From Gudongella sp964575895 (GTDB lineage Bacteria > Bacillota > Clostridia > Tissierellales > Tissierellaceae), in NCBI GenBank assembly GCA_964575895.1, contig CAZNTE010000001.1, positions 62,001 to 126,000 of the forward strand: a stretch of DNA of 64,000 bases, in the 5' to 3' direction. A program made the position numbers and the translations under genes. The notes beneath the pieces are model-generated. The model ran no database searches and was not told the origin of the DNA. It saw only the letters and a program-made list of their open reading frames with translations. Within the stretch, counting starts at the first letter, position 1. Every line of letters begins with the position of its first letter. This document shows positions 18,059 through 26,706 of the stretch, piece by piece.

Positions 18059-18763
18059 ATGAAGGTTAAAGAGTTTATTGATAGTTTTAATTTCGCTGTA
18101 TCTGGTATCCTAACTGCTATGAAATCAGAGAAAAGCTTGAGACTCCACTACATAGCTGCAATAGTGGTAATATTAGGAAGCACCTTTTTTAATCTATCCA
18201 GAATGGAATTTATGATTCTCTTATTTGCTGTTGTACTTGTAGTAGTTTTGGAAATGATAAATACAGCTATTGAGAAGACTGTCGATATGATAACCAAGGA
18301 GTATCATCCTCTGGCTAGAGTTATAAAGGATGTTTCTGCAGGAGCAGTATTAATTGCTTCCTTTAATGCAGTAATAGTAGGATACTTACTATTCTTTGAA
18401 AGGCTTAATCCATATAAGGAGCTAGTACTTGTAAAAATTAAGAACTCTCCTATACATCTAACATTTATAGCATTAATTCTAGTTGTTCTTTTTACAATTG
18501 GTTTAAAATCAGTGTTTTATAAAGGGAAGGGAACCCATTTTCAAGGAGGAACAGTTAGCGGTCACTCTGCTGTTGCCTTCTGCATTGCAACAATTATTGG
18601 AGTACTAACGGAGAATCTCCTAATAATAACAATGGCCTTTGGATTAGCCTTTCTAGTTGCAGAGAGTAGGGTTGAAGGTAAGATTCATTCTACTTTAGAA
18701 GTGTTCTTGGGTGGCCTCTTAGGGGTTATAGTAGGCATAATAGTTTTTCAAATTATTGGTTAA
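18059..18763 (+). CDS. dgkA: Undecaprenol kinase (DgkA) fused to a PAP2 phosphatase domain
   Basis: Two-domain membrane protein of 234 residues. Residues 1-120 form a DgkA-type lipid kinase with three helices and the family signature EMINTAIEKTVDM; in Gram-positives this enzyme phosphorylates undecaprenol. Residues 125-234 form a PAP2-type domain: GTHFQGGTVSGHSA (phosphatase motif 2) and ESRVEGKIHSTLEV (motif 3, SR-x5-H). Motif 1 lacks the usual RP and motif 3 ends in E rather than D, so activity is uncertain. The fused domains could make and remove undecaprenyl phosphate, the wall lipid carrier. It occupies the usual dgkA slot between ybeY and cdd. ATG 18059 has AGGAGGTG upstream. Confidence 0.88.
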   Translation: MKVKEFIDSFNFAVSGILTAMKSEKSLRLHYIAAIVVILGSTFFNLSRMEFMILLFAVVLVVVLEMINTAIEKTVDMITKEYHPLARVIKDVSAGAVLIASFNAVIVGYLLFFERLNPYKELVLVKIKNSPIHLTFIALILVVLFTIGLKSVFYKGKGTHFQGGTVSGHSAVAFCIATIIGVLTENLLIITMAFGLAFLVAESRVEGKIHSTLEVFLGGLLGVIVGIIVFQIIG

Positions 18764-18779
18764 TATGGGAGGATAAAAA

Positions 18780-19853
18780 GTGAATAGAAAAACAACATTA
18801 CTTATATTTATTACATTTATAGCTTTGTTATTAACTTCATGTTCTAATAAGGGACCTGAGATTATTGAGGAAGAACCAAAACCTTCCATAGAGGAGCCAG
18901 CTGTTGAAGATCCAATAGTAGAAGAACCAATAGTGGAAGAGCCAGTTGTTGAAATACCAGATGGTATAAGATCACCTCTTAGTGGATTATATGGGGATGA
19001 GGAATTAGTAAATGGAAGAATAATGACTATTGTTTTTGATAATCATCCAGCCGCTAGGTGGCAAGCTGGTTTAAAATATGCTGAGGTAGTGTATGAATTC
19101 CAAGTGGAAGCACCTTATACAAGATATGTTGGACTTTACTTAATTAATGCACCAGAAAGTATAGGGCCAGTTAGAAGTGCCAGGCCTTATCTAGTGGAAA
19201 TTGCTCAGGAATTTGATGGGATATTTGTCCATGTAGGTGGAAGTGAGCAGGCTAAAAAGGATGTAAGAACATACAACATAGCAGAAATTGATGGGTTAAC
19301 AAGTCCAGCAAGTGTTTTTTGGAGAAATTCGTCAAAGAAGGCTCCAAATAATCTCTACACAAATATGGAAGTCTTAAGAGAATCTGCAGAAAACAAAAAA
19401 TTTAGAGAATCTAGTGAATATGAGGGATATGTGTTTGCAGAGGATGATTTTACTTATACTGGAGAAAAGGCTGAAATAATTGAAATAAAGTACAATAGTA
19501 CCAATTCTACAAAATATGAATATGATAAGGACAAGATGAACTATATTAGATACAAGGATGGTAAACATCATATTGATGAGCTGGATGAGTCTAATATAAT
19601 TGCTAATAATATCATAATTCAAGAGACCACAACTAGAGTATTGGATAACTTGGGGAGAATTGAAGTGAAAACAATTGGTTCTGGAGAAGGAACTTTTATA
19701 ACCAAAGGGGTTGCCCTTCCCATAAAATGGGTAAAAGAGTCAAGAGATAAGAGAACTTATTATTATGATTTAGAAGGCAATGAGATCAAATTAAGTCCTG
19801 GAGTAACTTGGATACAAGTTATAAATCAAAATTCCAGTATGAATATTCAGTGA
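18780..19853 (+). CDS. DUF3048 (YerB-like) lipoprotein
   Basis: Secreted lipoprotein of 357 residues. A lipoprotein signal runs from lysine 4 through a hydrophobic stretch to the lipobox LLTSC (Cys about residue 21). A Glu/Pro/Val-rich spacer with short repeats (VEEPIVEEP) spans about residues 30-60, as in wall-spanning linkers. The rest matches DUF3048: GRIMTIVFDNHPAARWQ, ESIGPVRSARPYL and DGIFVHVGGS. The function is unknown. GTG 18780 follows GGGAGGATAAAAA. Its place between dgkA and cdd is not the common arrangement. Lgt, encoded at 51378, would acylate it. Confidence 0.85.
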   Translation: MNRKTTLLIFITFIALLLTSCSNKGPEIIEEEPKPSIEEPAVEDPIVEEPIVEEPVVEIPDGIRSPLSGLYGDEELVNGRIMTIVFDNHPAARWQAGLKYAEVVYEFQVEAPYTRYVGLYLINAPESIGPVRSARPYLVEIAQEFDGIFVHVGGSEQAKKDVRTYNIAEIDGLTSPASVFWRNSSKKAPNNLYTNMEVLRESAENKKFRESSEYEGYVFAEDDFTYTGEKAEIIEIKYNSTNSTKYEYDKDKMNYIRYKDGKHHIDELDESNIIANNIIIQETTTRVLDNLGRIEVKTIGSGEGTFITKGVALPIKWVKESRDKRTYYYDLEGNEIKLSPGVTWIQVINQNSSMNIQ

Positions 19854-19863
19854 GGTGTATAAA

Positions 19864-20277
19864 TTGAATGATAAAAAGCTAATACAAGAGGCTTTAAAGG
19901 CTAAGGAGAAGGCACATGTTCCTTATTCAGGATTTCATGTTGGGGCTGCAGTATTGATGGAAGGTGATGAAGTGTTTTCAGGCTGCAATATTGAAATTGC
20001 ATCATATTCCCCTACAATATGTGCTGAAAGGACAGCTATATTTAAAGCGGTATCAGAAGGGAAGAAGAAAATCAAGAAAATAGCCATAGTAGGTGATTCA
20101 GAACACACTTACCCATGTGGGGTATGTAGACAAGTTATAAGAGAATTTGGTAAGGACGCACAGGTAATAATAGCAAACGATGAGGAAGACTATTTAGTAT
20201 ATAAGTTAGAGGAATTATTACCTCATAGTTTTGGTCCTGAAGATTTAAATAATAGCAGGGAGGACGATGATGTATAA
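19864..20277 (+). CDS. cdd: Cytidine deaminase
   Basis: Zinc enzyme deaminating cytidine and deoxycytidine for pyrimidine salvage. The homotetrameric-type protein has 137 residues, with catalytic CAERTAI (Cys and Glu) and the second zinc pair in PCGVCRQ, and the substrate region VPYSGFHVGAAV. I prefer TTG 19864, six bases after GAGGTG; the GTG at 19855 lies inside that site and would add three residues. Its 3' end overlaps era by 11 bases, the usual cdd-era coupling. Confidence 0.94.
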   Translation: MNDKKLIQEALKAKEKAHVPYSGFHVGAAVLMEGDEVFSGCNIEIASYSPTICAERTAIFKAVSEGKKKIKKIAIVGDSEHTYPCGVCRQVIREFGKDAQVIIANDEEDYLVYKLEELLPHSFGPEDLNNSREDDDV

Positions 20278-21154
20278 ATCAGGCTTCGTAACAGTTATAG
20301 GCAGACCAAATGTTGGTAAATCAACATTATTAAATCAAGTTATTGGGGAGAAGATTTCAATTATTTCAGACAAACCTCAAACTACGAGAAATAAAATTCA
20401 GATGGTATACACTGGTGATGATCATCAAATAGTCTTTCTTGATACTCCAGGGATACAGATGCCAAAAAACATATTAGGGGATTACATGCTTAAAATATCT
20501 AGAACTACCCTTGAAGAAGTTGATATTGTAACTTTCATGGTAGATGAAAGCATGGAAACTGGCAAATTAGATTCTTATATTCTAAAGGAATTAGAATATG
20601 TATCTACTCCTATAGTATTATTGATTAATAAAATTGATAAATTGACTAAAGAAGAGGTTAATCAACTTATAGCAAAATATGAAAAACTTAATCTTTTTAA
20701 AGAAATAGTCCCAATTTCTGCCTTAAATAATGATGGTATTGAAGAATATATTAGAGTATTAAGAGACTTAATACCAGAAGGCCCTCAGTATTTTCCAGAT
20801 GACATGATTACTGATCAACCCGAAAGATTTATTATATCTGAGATTATAAGAGAAAAAGCCCTGGTTAATTTAGAGGATGAGATCCCCCATGGAATTTATG
20901 TGGATATTGATAAAATAGTTGAGAGAACTGATAAAGAAATAATTGATGTATTTGCCAATTTATATTGTGAGAAAGAATCCCATAAGGGAATGGTTATCGG
21001 AAAAGGTGGCCAAATGCTTAAGAAAATTGGACAACAAGCAAGAGAAGATATAGAAAAGCTAATGGGAAGTAGAATCAACCTTCAAATATGGGTAAAGGTT
21101 GAGAAGAATTGGAGAGAAAAGGCTAATAAGGTTAAATACTTTGGATACAAGTAG
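20267..21154 (+). CDS. era: GTPase Era
   Basis: Essential Ras-like GTPase of 30S assembly that binds the 16S rRNA 3' end. The 295-residue protein has G1 GRPNVGKST, the Era effector region ISDKPQTTRNKIQ, G3 DTPGIQ, G4 NKIDKL and G5-like PISALN. The C-terminal KH domain has HKGMVIGKGGQMLKKIG. Two adjacent ATGs (20267, 20270) follow AGGGAGG; either may be used. It overlaps cdd and precedes recO. Confidence 0.97.
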   Translation: MMYKSGFVTVIGRPNVGKSTLLNQVIGEKISIISDKPQTTRNKIQMVYTGDDHQIVFLDTPGIQMPKNILGDYMLKISRTTLEEVDIVTFMVDESMETGKLDSYILKELEYVSTPIVLLINKIDKLTKEEVNQLIAKYEKLNLFKEIVPISALNNDGIEEYIRVLRDLIPEGPQYFPDDMITDQPERFIISEIIREKALVNLEDEIPHGIYVDIDKIVERTDKEIIDVFANLYCEKESHKGMVIGKGGQMLKKIGQQAREDIEKLMGSRINLQIWVKVEKNWREKANKVKYFGYK

Positions 21155-21165
21155 GATTGGTGGAA

Positions 21166-21918
21166 ATGATTAGGACTAAAGGAATCGTTTTATCTGGAAT
21201 AAAGTACAAGGAAAGCAGCAAAATATTAAAAGTTTATACCAAGGAACTAGGTAAAATTTCCATAATGGCTCAAGGCGTTATGAAACCAAAATCACAGTAT
21301 CTATCATCCACTGAAATATTTTCAATTAGTGATTTTCAATTAAAGAAGGGTAAATCATTCTATTATATAGAAAGTTGTGATCTGGATGAATCCAATTATA
21401 CTTTAAGGCAGGATATGGACAAGATGATTCTAGGATTCTATGTTATGGAATTAATTGATAAGTCAATACCAGATGAAGAAGAGAATAATATAATATTTGA
21501 TTTGTTGTTAAAAACCATTAAAGTCATGACTATAACAGAAAATCCTTTGTTGGTATCTCTATCTTTTCAATTAAAGTTTGCTAGTTTTTTAGGGTATAGA
21601 CCAGTTTTATTAAACTGTTCCTCTTGTGATACCAGATCATCGTCCTATTGGGAATTCCATCCAGATAAAGGTGGAATTGTATGTGAAGCCTGTTCAAGAA
21701 GAAGTGGTAGAGAGATATCAGGTCTTGAGATTAGCATACTTAATAAATTGCTGTTATCAACATTTGAAGAGATTTCAGAATATAAGATTGATCCTATTAT
21801 TTTAACTAAATTACATGGAATTATATCTGATTATTTACTGTATAATCTTGATAGGAAAGAGTTTAAATCCTTGTTATTACTTGAGCAGATTAACCATGCT
21901 AAGAGGCCTAACTCTTGA
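21166..21918 (+). CDS. recO: DNA repair protein RecO
   Basis: Recombination mediator that loads RecA with RecR. At 250 residues it has an N-terminal OB-fold (IRTKGIVLSGIKYKESSKIL), a helical middle and a zinc-finger-like cluster with CSSC (about residue 149) and CEAC 20-30 residues later. I prefer ATG 21166; the TTG 21157 lies only three bases after era and would overlap the GGTGGA signal. Its stop codon overlaps the -35 TTGACA of the glyQS T-box promoter. Confidence 0.93.
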   Translation: MIRTKGIVLSGIKYKESSKILKVYTKELGKISIMAQGVMKPKSQYLSSTEIFSISDFQLKKGKSFYYIESCDLDESNYTLRQDMDKMILGFYVMELIDKSIPDEEENNIIFDLLLKTIKVMTITENPLLVSLSFQLKFASFLGYRPVLLNCSSCDTRSSSYWEFHPDKGGIVCEACSRRSGREISGLEISILNKLLLSTFEEISEYKIDPIILTKLHGIISDYLLYNLDRKEFKSLLLLEQINHAKRPNS

Positions 21919-21943
21919 CATTCAGACTATTTTTTGTTAGATT
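21915..21943 (+). promoter_or_regulatory. Promoter of the glyQS T-box transcript
   Basis: TTGACA (21915-21920), 17-bp spacer and TAGATT (21938-21943). The -35 overlaps the recO stop codon. Confidence 0.6.
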
Positions 21944-21947
21944 ATTA

Positions 21948-22150
21948 ATCACAAGTATATCTTATACTATGAGAAAGAGATTAATTATTGGAATTTTCAT
22001 AGAGAACCTAGAATTGGTGGAAGCTGGGTAAATACTAATAATTAGATGGCACTTTTGAGTATATGTATAAAGAGAATACCTTTTGGTATTAAGTAGGGTG
22101 GAACCGCGGAAGGAACCTTTCGTCCCTATAGGGATGTTAAGGTTTTTTTG
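21948..22150 (+). promoter_or_regulatory. Glycine T-box riboswitch
   Basis: Tandem-free T-box leader ahead of glyQS. Visible are the distal stem I loop motif GGTGGAAGCTGGG, the specifier GGC (22048-22050, Gly) followed by ACTTTTGAG, the conserved T-box AGGGTGGAACCGCGG (22095-22109), and a terminator (AACCTT 22114-22119 with AAGGTT 22139-22144, inner TCCCTA/TAGGGA, then a 7-T run). The bulge TGGA is complementary to the UCCA end of tRNA-Gly with discriminator U. Uncharged tRNA-Gly should stabilise the antiterminator and switch on glyQS. Confidence 0.95.
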
Positions 22151-22178
22151 TATTTTAAATTATTGAGGGGGAATAAGC

Positions 22179-23066
22179 ATGTTTTTTCAGGATTTAATGC
22201 TGAAATTACTTAATTATTGGGGAGAAAAAGGGTGTATTATAGCAGAACCGTATGATGTTGAAAAAGGAGCAGGGACTATGAACCCACATACTTTCCTGAG
22301 GGCATTGGGGCCAGAACCTTGGAAGGTAGTGTATGTAGAGCCTTCCAGAAGACCTGCTGATGCACGATATGGAGAAAACCCTAATAGAGTATATCAACAC
22401 CATCAACTACAGGTAATACTCAAACCTTCACCAGACAATATTCAGGATCTCTACCTAGATAGTTTAAAAGCTATTGGTATTGATCCCCTAAAACATGACA
22501 TTAGATTTGTGGAGGATAACTGGGAAGCTCCTACCCTTGGAGCATGGGGACTAGGTTGGGAAGTTTGGTTAGATGGAATGGAAATTACTCAATTTACATA
22601 CTTTCAGCAAGTTGGAGGTATAAACTGTGAGCTGGAGTCAGGAGAAATAACCTATGGACTAGAGAGAATTGCAATGTACTTGCAGGATGTTGATAATATT
22701 TTCGATATTAAGTGGAATAGTGAATTTACTTATGGAGATATATTTAGACAAGCTGAGTATGAACATTCAGTATATAGTTTTGAGAAAGCAGATATAAATG
22801 TACTAAAAGATTTATTTACTACCTATGAGACACAAGCAAAAAATACCATAGAAGATAAATTGGTTATACCTGCCTATGATTATGTTTTGAAATGCTCCCA
22901 TACTTTTAATGTATTAGATGCAAGGGGAGCAATATCAGTTTCAGAAAGAACAAATTACATTGGAAGAGTTAGAAACCTAGCGAGAATGATTGCTGCACTA
23001 TATATACAACAAAGAGAAGATCTAGGTCATCCATTGCTTAAGAAGGATGGTGGTTCAAATGAGTAA
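22179..23066 (+). CDS. glyQ: Glycyl-tRNA synthetase alpha subunit
   Basis: Catalytic alpha subunit of the heterotetrameric class II glycyl-tRNA synthetase, 295 residues. Near-invariant family segments are visible: YDVEKGAGTMNPHTFLRALG, WKVVYVEPSRRPADARYG and NPNRVYQHHQLQVILKPSP, plus the class II motif region TYGLERIAMYLQ. ATG 22179 follows GAGGGGGAATA. The T-box leader directly upstream with a Gly specifier supports the substrate. It overlaps glyS by eight bases. Confidence 0.98.
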   Translation: MFFQDLMLKLLNYWGEKGCIIAEPYDVEKGAGTMNPHTFLRALGPEPWKVVYVEPSRRPADARYGENPNRVYQHHQLQVILKPSPDNIQDLYLDSLKAIGIDPLKHDIRFVEDNWEAPTLGAWGLGWEVWLDGMEITQFTYFQQVGGINCELESGEITYGLERIAMYLQDVDNIFDIKWNSEFTYGDIFRQAEYEHSVYSFEKADINVLKDLFTTYETQAKNTIEDKLVIPAYDYVLKCSHTFNVLDARGAISVSERTNYIGRVRNLARMIAALYIQQREDLGHPLLKKDGGSNE

Positions 23067-25137
23067 AAAATACTTACTTGAAGTAGGCGTTGAAGAATTT
23101 CCAGCAAGATTCATTGGAGATGCTAAAAGACAATTAAGTGAAAACTTTGAAGCAGTTTTAAAAGAAGAGAGAGTAAGCTTCAACGAAATAAAATCATACT
23201 CAACTCCAAGAAGATTAACTATAATTGTAGATGGTTTAAGCGATTTTGGAGGTAGTGAGGAATCCGTAGTAAAGGGTCCAGCTAAAAGAATTGCATTGGA
23301 TGATTCAGGAAATCCTACTAAAGCTCTTTTAGGATTTATGAGAGGGCAAAATATAAGTAGAGATGATATTGTCTTTCAGGAGTTAAATGGTGAAGAATAT
23401 GTTTATGGTAAAGTATTAAGTGAAGGTAAAAAATTAGAAGAAGTATTATCCTTAAAGATGGCAGATGTAATAAAAAACATCAACTTCCCTAAATCTATGA
23501 AATGGGGAGGTAAAAATCTAAAATTTGCAAGACCTATCAGGTGGATAGTTTCAATTCTTGATGATTCAATATTACCCTTTGAGCTTGAGGGAATTATAGC
23601 ATCAAACATTACAAAAGGACATAGATTCCTAGGTAGCCAAAATATCGAATTGACTAATTCTGACAGCTATAAGGATATTTTAAGAGATAACTTTGTAATA
23701 GTAGATGAGACAGAGAGAAAAGATATAATTAGATACAGCTCAGAAAAATTAGCCAGAGAAAAAGGCGGTAGTGTTGAAAAGGATGAAGATCTACTTGATG
23801 AAGTTACAAATTTAGTGGAATATCCAACACCCATTATTGGTAGAATAAAAGATGAATACTTAGCGCTTCCTTTTGATGTAGTAACCACTCCCATGAAGGA
23901 ACACTTAAGATATTTCCCAGTACTTGATGATAAAGGTAGATTGCTACCATATTTCATTACTGTTAGAAATGGCGATGATAACTTTGTTGATACCGTAGTA
24001 AAGGGAAATGAAAAAGTTCTTGGGGCAAGACTTGAAGATGCTAAGTTCTTCTACAAAGAAGATATAAGTCATGACTTAGAATTTTTTGTAGAAAAATTAA
24101 AGACCATAACTTTTCAGGAAAAACTTGGGAGTGTCTATGATAAAACCATAAGAATTAGAAAATTAACTGAAAAAATTGCTGATTATTTAGAGGTTGGTGA
24201 AGAAACCAAAAAGAATTTGGATAGAGCTAGTTATTTAGCTAAAGCTGATCTAGTCACAAAAATGGTGACTGAGTTTACAGAATTACAAGGAAAAATTGGA
24301 ATGGAGTATGCTAACGAATCAGGTGAAAACGAAATTGTTTCACTGGCTATCTTTGAACAATATTTACCTAAATTTGCCGGGGATAAGCTTCCTTCAACAA
24401 CTGCAGGTGCAGTATTGTCTATTGCAGATAAGCTTGACTCAATATGTGGTTTATTTGCAATTGGTATTCAACCAACTGGATCTCAAGATCCTTTTGCATT
24501 AAGGAGAAGTGCAATAGGTATAATTAACATTATAATGGATAAGAAGGTAAATGTATCTTTGATGGATTTGATAGATTTCTCACTTTATATATATGTTGAA
24601 GAGACTGGATTAGCAACTGACTTTAACAAAGTCAGAAAGGAAATATTGGAATTCTTCATTGGAAGAGTTAAGAATTTATTCTTAGATCAAGGAATATCAT
24701 ATGATGTTATAGATTCTATTGTTAAAACCGGTACTGATAATATATATGATATGAAGATTAGAGGAGAAAAAATAAATAGCTGGATTAAAGATCAAAACAT
24801 AAATGATATTTTAGCGGCATTTAACAGACTAGCCACATTAGCTATAAAGACTGACACCTCAGAAGTAAAAAGAGACTTGTTAGCTGGATATGAGGTTGAT
24901 TTGTTTGATTCTTATAATAACCTTGAGGAAAAAGTAAATACACTTATACACAAAAAAGAATATGACAAAGCCCTAAGTGCCTTAATAACTTTAAGGGAGC
25001 CTATTGATAAGTTCTTTGACAATGTAATGGTTATGGTAGAAGATGAAAAACTTAAAAATAATAGATTAGCTCTATTAAGAAAAATATATGACATGATGTT
25101 AAAGGTATGTGATTTGACATATATTGTTGGAAAATAA
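23059..25137 (+). CDS. glyS: Glycyl-tRNA synthetase beta subunit
   Basis: tRNA-binding beta subunit of the (alpha-beta)2 glycyl-tRNA synthetase, 692 residues. The N-terminus KKYLLEVGVEEFPARFIGDA is characteristic, as are SMKWGGKNLKFARPIRW and DLVTKMVTEFTELQGKIG; the C-terminus is an anticodon-binding domain. I prefer ATG 23059, with AAGGATGGTGG upstream inside glyQ; the ATG at 23047 would overlap glyQ further. Translationally coupled to glyQ and controlled by the T-box. Confidence 0.97.
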   Translation: MSKKYLLEVGVEEFPARFIGDAKRQLSENFEAVLKEERVSFNEIKSYSTPRRLTIIVDGLSDFGGSEESVVKGPAKRIALDDSGNPTKALLGFMRGQNISRDDIVFQELNGEEYVYGKVLSEGKKLEEVLSLKMADVIKNINFPKSMKWGGKNLKFARPIRWIVSILDDSILPFELEGIIASNITKGHRFLGSQNIELTNSDSYKDILRDNFVIVDETERKDIIRYSSEKLAREKGGSVEKDEDLLDEVTNLVEYPTPIIGRIKDEYLALPFDVVTTPMKEHLRYFPVLDDKGRLLPYFITVRNGDDNFVDTVVKGNEKVLGARLEDAKFFYKEDISHDLEFFVEKLKTITFQEKLGSVYDKTIRIRKLTEKIADYLEVGEETKKNLDRASYLAKADLVTKMVTEFTELQGKIGMEYANESGENEIVSLAIFEQYLPKFAGDKLPSTTAGAVLSIADKLDSICGLFAIGIQPTGSQDPFALRRSAIGIINIIMDKKVNVSLMDLIDFSLYIYVEETGLATDFNKVRKEILEFFIGRVKNLFLDQGISYDVIDSIVKTGTDNIYDMKIRGEKINSWIKDQNINDILAAFNRLATLAIKTDTSEVKRDLLAGYEVDLFDSYNNLEEKVNTLIHKKEYDKALSALITLREPIDKFFDNVMVMVEDEKLKNNRLALLRKIYDMMLKVCDLTYIVGK

Positions 25138-25151
25138 GGTGGTGAAGACTT

Positions 25152-25781
25152 ATCCAATTATCAAATAGGCAGGAAAAGATAATAGAAATAGTCAAAGATA
25201 ATCAACCTATTACTAGTAACGAAATAGCAAAAAGATTAAATTTAACTAGAGCCACCATTAGACCAGATCTATCCATCTTAACTATGTCAGGAATATTAGA
25301 TGCAAGACCTAAGGTCGGTTATCTTTATACTGGAAAAACTAATATTAACTATATAGCTGATGCTATTAGTAGTATTCTTGTGGAGAATATTATGTCATTA
25401 CCAACAGTTATGGAGGAAGACAGGAGTATATACGACTGTATTGTTTTTATGTTTACTGAAGATGTGGGGTCAATATATATAACTAACAATGGAATATTGA
25501 CAGGTGTAGTATCAAGAAAGGACCTTTTAAAAAGTTCCATGGGGGGAATAGATCTTCATAAGACCCCTGTTAATTTTATTATGACTCGAATGCCTAATAT
25601 AGTTACTATCAAAAAAAATGAACAAGTATTAAGTGCTAGTATAAGAATGATACAACACGAGATTGACTCACTACCAGTTATAGAAGTATTGAATGAATCA
25701 AGAAAAGAATACAAAGTTGTTGGAAGAATAACTAAGACAACTATTACTAGACTTTTCGTAGAGTTGGGATCAAACATATAG
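25152..25781 (+). CDS. ccpN: CcpN-like HTH/CBS transcriptional repressor, non-canonical start
   Basis: Repressor of the CcpN/YqzB family: an N-terminal winged helix (NRQEKIIEIVKDNQPITSNE, then RATIRPDLSILTMSGILDARP) and two CBS domains (about residues 70-205). In B. subtilis CcpN represses gluconeogenic genes. The full helix-turn-helix reads in frame from just after glyS, but no ATG, GTG or TTG occurs between the in-frame TGA at 25143-25145 and ATG 25284, which would remove the DNA-binding domain. The best start is ATC 25152, 6 bases after the AAGGTGGTGA site, giving 209 residues, close to B. subtilis CcpN. An extra T at 25150-25151 (start GTG 25139/25142) is the alternative. It sits between glyS and yqfL, the conserved order. 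Confidence 0.8.
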   Translation: MQLSNRQEKIIEIVKDNQPITSNEIAKRLNLTRATIRPDLSILTMSGILDARPKVGYLYTGKTNINYIADAISSILVENIMSLPTVMEEDRSIYDCIVFMFTEDVGSIYITNNGILTGVVSRKDLLKSSMGGIDLHKTPVNFIMTRMPNIVTIKKNEQVLSASIRMIQHEIDSLPVIEVLNESRKEYKVVGRITKTTITRLFVELGSNI

Positions 25782-25791
25782 GAGGGGAATT

Positions 25792-26613
25792 ATGGGTAAA
25801 CTAACTTTATACGTACTATCTGATTCAATAGGAGAAACTGGCGAATTAATAGCTAGGGCAGCTGCCAAGCAGTTTATATCTGATAACTATGAAATAAGAA
25901 AGTATCCTTTCATGAATGATGCAAGTCACATTAGGGAGCTTTTTAGTGAGGCGGTTTCCGGAGAGAGTATCTTCATATATACAACAGTATTAAAAGAAAT
26001 GAAGGATTTGATCGATAGTCTAGGAAAAGCCAAGAATATTCCAACAATAGATGTCATGAGCCCTCCCATGCTTGCTATCCAAGGAATTCTAGGCTATGAA
26101 CCTAAAAGAGAAGCTGGCTTAATAAGAAGAATAGATGAAAATTACTTTAGGAAGGTTGAAGCTGTAGAATTTGCAGTTAAATACGATGATGGTAAGGATC
26201 CAAGAGGAATTGAAAAAGCAGATATATGTTTGATTGGAATTTCTAGAACATCCAAAACACCACTGAGTATGTATTTGGCTCATAAGAATTTTAAGGTGGC
26301 AAATGTGCCCCTTGTACCTGAAGTTAATGTTCCTTCTGAAGTATTCAAAAAGGACAGAAGAAGAGTTATTGGATTGGTTGCTGATCCTAAAAAATTAATT
26401 GAAATTAGAACAGAGAGACTAAAAGCTCTGGGATTACACGATACCGCTAATTATGCCAGTGTTGACAGAATCCAAAGAGAACTTGAATTTTCCTTGGATA
26501 TAATGATGAAGATTGGTTGTGAGATAATAGATGTCTCAACTAAGGCAATCGAAGAGACTGCATCAATTATTATTGAGCATATGACCAATCAATTTGGAGA
26601 CAAAATGTTTTAA
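25792..26613 (+). CDS. yqfL: Pyruvate, phosphate dikinase regulatory protein
   Basis: Bifunctional serine/threonine kinase and phosphorylase of the DUF299/PPDK regulatory protein family, 273 residues. It switches pyruvate phosphate dikinase (or PEP synthase) off with ADP and on with phosphate. The P-loop-like motif GISRTSKTPLSMYLA is present, along with SDSIGETGELIARAAAKQF at the N-terminus and PPMLAIQGILGYEPKREAGL in the middle. ATG 25792 follows AGGAGGGG. It pairs with the CcpN-like gene 10 bases upstream, consistent with shared control of pyruvate/PEP flux; the target enzyme is not in the window. Confidence 0.93.
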   Translation: MGKLTLYVLSDSIGETGELIARAAAKQFISDNYEIRKYPFMNDASHIRELFSEAVSGESIFIYTTVLKEMKDLIDSLGKAKNIPTIDVMSPPMLAIQGILGYEPKREAGLIRRIDENYFRKVEAVEFAVKYDDGKDPRGIEKADICLIGISRTSKTPLSMYLAHKNFKVANVPLVPEVNVPSEVFKKDRRRVIGLVADPKKLIEIRTERLKALGLHDTANYASVDRIQRELEFSLDIMMKIGCEIIDVSTKAIEETASIIIEHMTNQFGDKMF

Positions 26614-26642
26614 GTGTTCCTTGTGGACACTTTCTTTTTTTA
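26613..26642 (+). terminator. Terminator after yqfL
   Basis: A 7-bp stem with one G-U pair (AGTGTTC, 26613-26619, with GGACACT, 26625-26631) followed by a long T-run. It closes the glyQS-ccpN-yqfL unit. Confidence 0.8.
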
Positions 26643-26706
26643 TTAAAAAAAGAAGGATTTTATAGATATTTGTTGAATATATATAGTAGTGGAAGGAGGA
26701 AGTTTA

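Noticed and set aside
25284..25781. Short form of the CcpN-like gene starting at ATG 25284
   Set aside because: It would remove the conserved helix-turn-helix that reads in frame directly upstream; no Shine-Dalgarno lies before 25284.
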